This document shows, piece by piece, positions 58,039 to 64,000 of a stretch of DNA of 64,000 bases. The DNA is taken from positions 1 to 64,000 of the forward strand of contig NZ_SNYN01000007.1 of assembly GCF_004363075.1 (NCBI RefSeq). Reading direction: 5' to 3'. Made by a program: the position numbers and the translations under genes. The notes beneath the pieces were generated by a model. The model made no database searches and was not told the DNA's origin. It was given only the letters and a program-made list of their open reading frames with translations. How positions within the stretch are numbered: position 1 is the first letter of the stretch; every line of letters begins with the position of its first letter. The stretch is from Actinorugispora endophytica. GTDB taxonomy: Bacteria; Actinomycetota; Actinomycetes; Streptosporangiales; Streptosporangiaceae.

Positions 58039-59200
58039 ACGGCGTCCTCCACGATCCGCTCCGCGTCCCGGACCCGCAGCTTCCCGGACATGAGCTGAGG
58101 AAGGAGGGTGTCACGCAGGGAGGCGAGAGTGCGGTTTTCGGCTGCACCACACTCTGCTTTCTTGATCAAAGGAACCGCGATTTCCTCAAAGCGGGCTACT
58201 TTCACCGGTTCGGCCCAAGGGGCTTGGAATTCGGCAAGATCAGACCACTTTGCGCGCGGCATTCGCGTACCATCACTCCGCGCCGTCGCATGTGCGACAA
58301 CCTCGTCGCTCGACAATGCCATCAAAAGCCAAGACCGACACCCATCTTCCAGCGCCCGCACCACAATAATGTCAGTGGAGCAAACGCCAGAAATTTGAGC
58401 AATTCCCACCTTGTGAAAATATGGACGCAGCTTCCCAAAAAGGATATCCCCATCTTTAAATGCGCTCTTGACGCTGCTCACCCCCGACGCCTCTCCCCAA
58501 GAGTTAAGCCAGATACTCTTACGCGGCATATGCTCCAAGCCAATATACGGCTCGCCACCGGATAGGGAATCAGGTTTTATTGAGTCGCGAACCAAGTTGC
58601 CAACTTGGCCAATGCGGATCGTTCTCCTACCCACGCTGAGTGATGTGTAGATGCTACGCAACAGGGTCTCAATGTCAGCCGCGATGCGCCCGTTGACCGC
58701 GATCTTGTCGTCCAGCGCCCCGAGCGCCTCGGCAATGGCTTCCTGTTCAATCAATGGCGGAAGCTGCAAAGTCAACTCTTTAGCTGAAGCAATATTGAAG
58801 TGCTGCTGAACTGCCCCTACCGTGTGAGCTTTGATAAATTCATGAGCGGTTTCGTTGATGGCATAACACAAGAACCGAACATCAACATCTGGCCCTGGTT
58901 TTGCAATCACAAGATCAGAGCAGTTCACCTTCCCCAGACCTTCCGGGATTACAGCAGCCACACCAGGTTCCCCTGTGCGGACAATCACCAAATCTCCCGC
59001 ACTAAGATCTGATTTCGCCAAATGCCGGTGAAATTCTTCGTCAATATATTTGAGCGAAGAAAGATCAATGCGCCCGGGCTTAACGTTCTGCGATCGCAGA
59101 AACGGCACCCCTTTAGTTACGTAACGGGATGCCATTGAACCGACGTGTCCAACTGTGATCTTTGTGCACAGATCACCAAGTTTACGAATAGGCCACTCAC

Positions 59201-59204
<4 letters not shown>
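58035..59204 (-). CDS. hsdS: Type I restriction specificity subunit S
   Basis: A 389-residue specificity protein with two target-recognition domains, each followed by a central coiled coil (IEQEAIAEALGALDDKIAVNGRIAADIETLLRSIYTSL and the C-terminal KKAECGAAENRTLASLRDTLLPQLMSGKL). The DNA is much richer in AT than the flanking hsdM and hsdR genes, so the recognition part may have been exchanged horizontally. Its target sequence cannot be predicted. Overlaps both neighbours by four bases. Confidence 0.9.
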
Positions 59205-60832
<1,628 letters not shown>

Positions 60833-60873
60833 CGTTGCCTTCCTTGCTGTGTCGGTTGTTCTCGCGGTCTGGT

Positions 60874-63027
60874 TCAGCGCGGTTCGAGGGTCAGGGTGCC
60901 GTCGGCGAGGCCCGCCACCGTCATCCGCCGCGCGTCGGCGAGCGCGTCGGCCTGGGCGCGCAGCATCCTCTCCCGGTGTTCGATCTCGGCGAGCAGCGCG
61001 TCGAAGCGTTCGACGTCGCCGGGGTCGAGGTCGGGCAGCGGGTAGTCCTCGATGCGGCGGACGGGGCGCACCGCGCTGGGGCTGCGTCCGGCGCCCCGGG
61101 TGGCGCCGAGCAGCGCGGCCAGTACGCGCGGGGGGATCGGGCGTTCGGCGTCGGGGTTGACACGCAGCACCCGGGCGGGGAAGGCGGCGACGCCGAGGCC
61201 GTCGTGACCGACACGGATGCCGAGTTCGGGGGCCAGGGTGTAGACGATGTCACCGGGTTCGGTGAGCGCCGCGTGCTCGTAGTGGGCGGCCAGCACCAGC
61301 CGGTCGATGCGGCGCGCTCCGACGGGGGCGCGTCCGGTGAGCTCCGGAGGGCCCAGCACCGGGTAGTGGCCGTCGCCGCTGATGTGCCGCTCGTCGAGGC
61401 GGTGGCCCTTGAGCCGGGTGACCCGCCCCTGGGTGATGAGCGCGCCGAGGGTGGTGCGCCGGGGGCGCGGGCCTGTGCGGCGCAGCACGTCAGCACGGTA
61501 GGGGCCGTGCGCGTCGTCGTAGGAGCGGGCCTGGGCGGCGGCGCGTTCGAGGGCAGCCTCGGCTTCGCCGATGAGCGCGGGGCGTTCGGTGACGGTGCGG
61601 GCCAGGATCTGGGAGGCGGGCGGCGCGGGCGGGGTGAGCGGTCCGCCGAAGGCGCGGTCGAGGTCGGCGACGCGCACCGCCCGCCCGTAGCGGGGGTCGT
61701 GGCCGTCGTGTGCGCGGAAGCCTTCGGCGCGCCACAGCAGGACGTCCTCGGCGAGCCGGTCCCGCACGGACGCGGTCAGGGGTTCGGCGCCGATATCGGC
61801 GAGCAGCACGTTTCCCCGCGCCGCCGGGACGGGGTCCCTGGTGAGGATCCACAGGGCGGTTCGGTAGCCCGGCCGGTAGGGCAGCATGCCGCCGGGGAGG
61901 GTGACGACGGCTTCCACGATGTTGCCGCGCAGCAGGGCCGAGCGCAGTCGGGCCTCCTCCGTTCCGGGCAGGGCGTCGACGAGGGCGTCGGCGGGGCCCA
62001 GGACGAGGGCGGTGCAACCGGGGCCGAGCAGGTCGGCGATGCGCTCGATGTCTTCCAGAGTGGTGAGCACCTCCCGGTCCTCGCCGGAGCGGTACGGGAG
62101 CCGGGTAGCGATGAGGTCGGGGTCGGCGAGGCGTTCTTCCAGATCGCGGCCGGTCTGCACGTCGAGGGCGAGTTCGTCGACTCCGGCGAGCAGCAGGCGG
62201 CGCCGGGCGACGCGGGCCATCCACTCGTCCGGGTCGGCGGCCAGGGCGGTGATGTGCTCGGGGTTCTCGATGCCGCCGATGAGGGCGGCGAGCAGGTCGC
62301 CGGTACGGGCGTGCGGGTCGGCGACGGTGACGGACTCCCCGCGTTCGATCCGGGCGGGCAGGTCGGCGAGCTGGACGAGGAGGCTCTGGAGTTCGGGGGC
62401 CACGGCGTCGGCGGCGAGGGTGTGCAGCCCCAAGCGGGATCGCGCGGCGAGCAGCCACTCGTAGGCGCTCCGCTCGCTGTAGGCGGCTTCGACCATGTCC
62501 TCGGCGAGCCGGGCGAGCGGTGCGGCCTCTTCGCCGGCGGAGCGCAGTTCGCGCAGGACGAACTCGTCGTCGGGGTCCATCCGCTCGGCCCGGTGCAGGA
62601 CCGCGGCCCACAGCGCCCGCTCCTCCCCGATCCCGGTACCGTCCGCGCCGTCACCGGCCAGGGGGCGTTCATCGAGCTTGCGCAGGCACAGCAGACTGCC
62701 GAGAAGCTCGACCAGTCGTCTCGGACCGAAGCGGTCGGCCCGAGCCGCGATGCCGTGCAGAGCGATCTCGGCTCTGAGCTGGTCGGAGTCGGCGTTGCCC
62801 AGTCCGGTGGAGAGCAGCCACCCGGCCACCTGCGCGCCGTCGAACAGCGGACGTTCGGCGGTTTCGCTGACAGGAGCGGGGAAGTCGGCGTAGCGTCGTC
62901 GCCAAGTGGTGACTACCGGGCGTTTCACCCGGGCGAAAGCAGCGATGTCCGACATCGACACCAGGGGAGCGCCGCTTCCGCGCGACGGTGTCGAAGAGGG
63001 CGGAACCGCTTCCGGTAGATGGGCCAT
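60874..63027 (-). CDS. HTH-degenerate N6-methylase-like protein
   Basis: A 717-residue protein from ATG 63027, with GGAGGAG nine bases upstream. The N-terminus carries a MerR/AlpA-like helix-turn-helix (SMSDIAAFARVKRPVVTTWRR). The middle resembles an HsdM methylase, but the SAM motif is VADPHARTGDLLAALIGG, lacking the usual CGSG, and the NPPF position reads TRLPYRSG. It is therefore probably catalytically dead. The C-terminal 200 residues resemble a specificity (TRD) domain ending in a helix with EIEHRERMLRAQADALADAR. It precedes hsdM by 41 bases in the same operon and may act as a regulator or recognition factor. Confidence 0.75.
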   Translation of the reverse strand: MAHLPEAVPPSSTPSRGSGAPLVSMSDIAAFARVKRPVVTTWRRRYADFPAPVSETAERPLFDGAQVAGWLLSTGLGNADSDQLRAEIALHGIAARADRFGPRRLVELLGSLLCLRKLDERPLAGDGADGTGIGEERALWAAVLHRAERMDPDDEFVLRELRSAGEEAAPLARLAEDMVEAAYSERSAYEWLLAARSRLGLHTLAADAVAPELQSLLVQLADLPARIERGESVTVADPHARTGDLLAALIGGIENPEHITALAADPDEWMARVARRRLLLAGVDELALDVQTGRDLEERLADPDLIATRLPYRSGEDREVLTTLEDIERIADLLGPGCTALVLGPADALVDALPGTEEARLRSALLRGNIVEAVVTLPGGMLPYRPGYRTALWILTRDPVPAARGNVLLADIGAEPLTASVRDRLAEDVLLWRAEGFRAHDGHDPRYGRAVRVADLDRAFGGPLTPPAPPASQILARTVTERPALIGEAEAALERAAAQARSYDDAHGPYRADVLRRTGPRPRRTTLGALITQGRVTRLKGHRLDERHISGDGHYPVLGPPELTGRAPVGARRIDRLVLAAHYEHAALTEPGDIVYTLAPELGIRVGHDGLGVAAFPARVLRVNPDAERPIPPRVLAALLGATRGAGRSPSAVRPVRRIEDYPLPDLDPGDVERFDALLAEIEHRERMLRAQADALADARRMTVAGLADGTLTLEPR

Positions 63028-63162
63028 GACCGGGTTCTCCTCCCGTGATCGTCGCAGTGGATGCGCGGGTATCCGCCGGGACCGCTTCGGCCTCTCCGGC
63101 GGGCTCCGGCACGCGCTCTTGGGCACTCTACAAGCAACCGCCGTTTCGCTTCCTGCAAGTGA

Positions 63163-63182
63163 CTGATAACAGGGGTTATCAG
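63163..63182. promoter_or_regulatory. Palindromic operator between the defence genes
   Basis: CTGATAAC, AGGG, GTTATCAG: perfect eight-base inverted repeats with a four-base spacer. It lies in the divergent promoter region of the degenerate methylase operon and the DndB-like gene. The HTH protein next door is a plausible binder. Confidence 0.65.
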
Positions 63183-63306
63183 ATAAGCAGTGGCTCTTTC
63201 GGCTCCGGGATGTGATTCTCGACGCGTACACCCCCGCTGTCCATCAGTTACCGCGAGCGAGACAGCGACACCCCCGCCCCCACGGCAGACGAGAGAGAGC
63301 CCCGCC

Positions 63307-64000
63307 ATGACCATCACCATGCCCACCGCGGCCGTCGAAGGAATCCAGCTCATCGTGACCCCGTTCCGCCCCGACGCGGTGATCGGCACGGTGGGGCTCC
63401 CGGCCCTGTTGCAGCTCGTCCCCTCCCCCAAGACCGAGGAGGACAAGCGGGCCCTGAAGTACGCCTCCGGCTCCCTGCGCCGTCACGCCGAGGTGCGCGC
63501 CCTGGTGCAGCGGATGCTGAAGTCCACCCAGAAGGGCCGCAACGTCACCTCCTACGCGGCCTACATCGCCGCGGCGGTCAACGGCGAGTACGGTTCCGGG
63601 TGGTCCACCCCTCCCATCACGCTCTGGCTGGACGGCCGGCCCGGCGCGATCAGCGACGAGCTGGTGCCCGGCAGCGGCATCCGCACGATCACCGTGCTGC
63701 CCGCCTCTCCCGTCGTCGCCATCGACGGCGAAACCCAGGTGGCCGCCTGGCACGAACTGTTCGACGACCCGGAGCGCTTCGGGATCTCGTACGAGAAGCT
63801 CAGCGCCATCCGGATCCCGTTCGAGCTGTACTTCGGACTCAGCGTCGAGGACGCGCGGCAGATCTTCTACGACCGCAACGTCGAGGGCGTGCCGGTCGCG
63901 AAGAACCTGGCCATGTCCATGGACCAGCGCGACATCGGCACCCGCCTCGCCCACCGCGTCGCCGAGATGGTGAAGGTCGAGCACGACGGGAAGATCATCC
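63307..64000 (+). CDS. DndB-like (DGQHR-domain) protein, partial
   Basis: The first 231 residues of a protein resembling DndB/DGQHR proteins of DNA phosphorothioate loci. It has ALKYASGSLRRHAEVRALVQRML, a segment IDGETQVAAWHEL (about 139-151) at the place of the usual DGQHR, and ARQIFYDRNVEGVPVAKNLAMSMDQRD with a GTRLAHRVA stretch. The Gln-His-Arg of the motif is replaced by Glu-Thr-Gln. It runs off the window, so its partners are unseen. Confidence 0.7.
   Translation, partial: MTITMPTAAVEGIQLIVTPFRPDAVIGTVGLPALLQLVPSPKTEEDKRALKYASGSLRRHAEVRALVQRMLKSTQKGRNVTSYAAYIAAAVNGEYGSGWSTPPITLWLDGRPGAISDELVPGSGIRTITVLPASPVVAIDGETQVAAWHELFDDPERFGISYEKLSAIRIPFELYFGLSVEDARQIFYDRNVEGVPVAKNLAMSMDQRDIGTRLAHRVAEMVKVEHDGKII

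Overview
The window is high-GC DNA that reads as an actinomycete chromosome, most likely a Nocardiopsis-like member of the Nocardiopsaceae. This is inferred from the codon bias, a spore-associated protein A homologue, a SARP/AfsR-type regulator, three Scr1-type XRE/DUF397 loci, a LAXTG sorting signal and a CelR-like operator beside a beta-glucanase. It has both housekeeping or metabolic blocks and accessory DNA with IS remnants, decayed genes, toxin-antitoxin debris and a restriction-modification locus.

Layout. 0-4 kb: IS982 fragment, an APH-fold kinase, a first Scr1/DUF6879/DUF397 locus, and broken IS481 and ATPase genes. 4-6 kb: small conserved genes. 6.1-16.7 kb: a nine-gene minus-strand sugar operon. 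It holds a substrate-binding protein, Zn dehydrogenase, FGGY kinase, SorC/DeoR-family regulator, ABC ATPase, permease, deoxyribose-phosphate aldolase and two aldehyde dehydrogenase genes, with short overlaps and a perfect palindromic operator at its head. 17.2-22.7 kb: a SARP regulator, SapA-like secreted protein, GlsB-type membrane protein, GH16-ricin glucanase and an SDR. 22.8-26.0 kb: a second Scr1 locus with two HATPase proteins and a tandemly duplicated DUF397 gene. 26.5-27.6 kb: small hypotheticals.

27.7-36.4 kb: a possible surface-fibre locus. It has a two-component pair, an ER-type (SipW-like) signal peptidase, five exported proteins (two with a clear SipW-type AYF signal end, one with a C-terminal LAXTG sorting signal) and an LCP ligase. 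36.4-44.1 kb: a GAF-domain sensor kinase, exported low-complexity proteins (two share almost the same signal peptide), TPP-riboswitch-controlled tenA, a VOC protein, a PPOX protein and a NarL-type regulator. A tRNA-Arg(ACG) lies at 44.53 kb.

44.6-54.7 kb: accessory DNA after the tRNA. It has decayed NB-ARC/TPR fragments, a possible peptide-modification cluster (49-residue peptide, JmjC oxygenase, aldo/keto reductase, APH-fold kinase), ISAs1 next to an isochorismatase remnant, HipB with a triple operator and a gutted hipA, and a third Scr1 locus with a frameshifted ATPase. 54.8-64 kb: defence DNA, with HsdR, HsdS and HsdM, a 717-residue degenerate methylase with an N-terminal HTH, and a divergent DndB-like gene that runs off the window.

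Across the window, eight intergenic long hairpins share flanks but differ in stem sequence with pairing kept. The strongest hunt candidates are the peptide/JmjC cluster, the SipW/LAXTG fibre locus, the hairpin family, and the degenerate methylase plus DndB-like defence locus.
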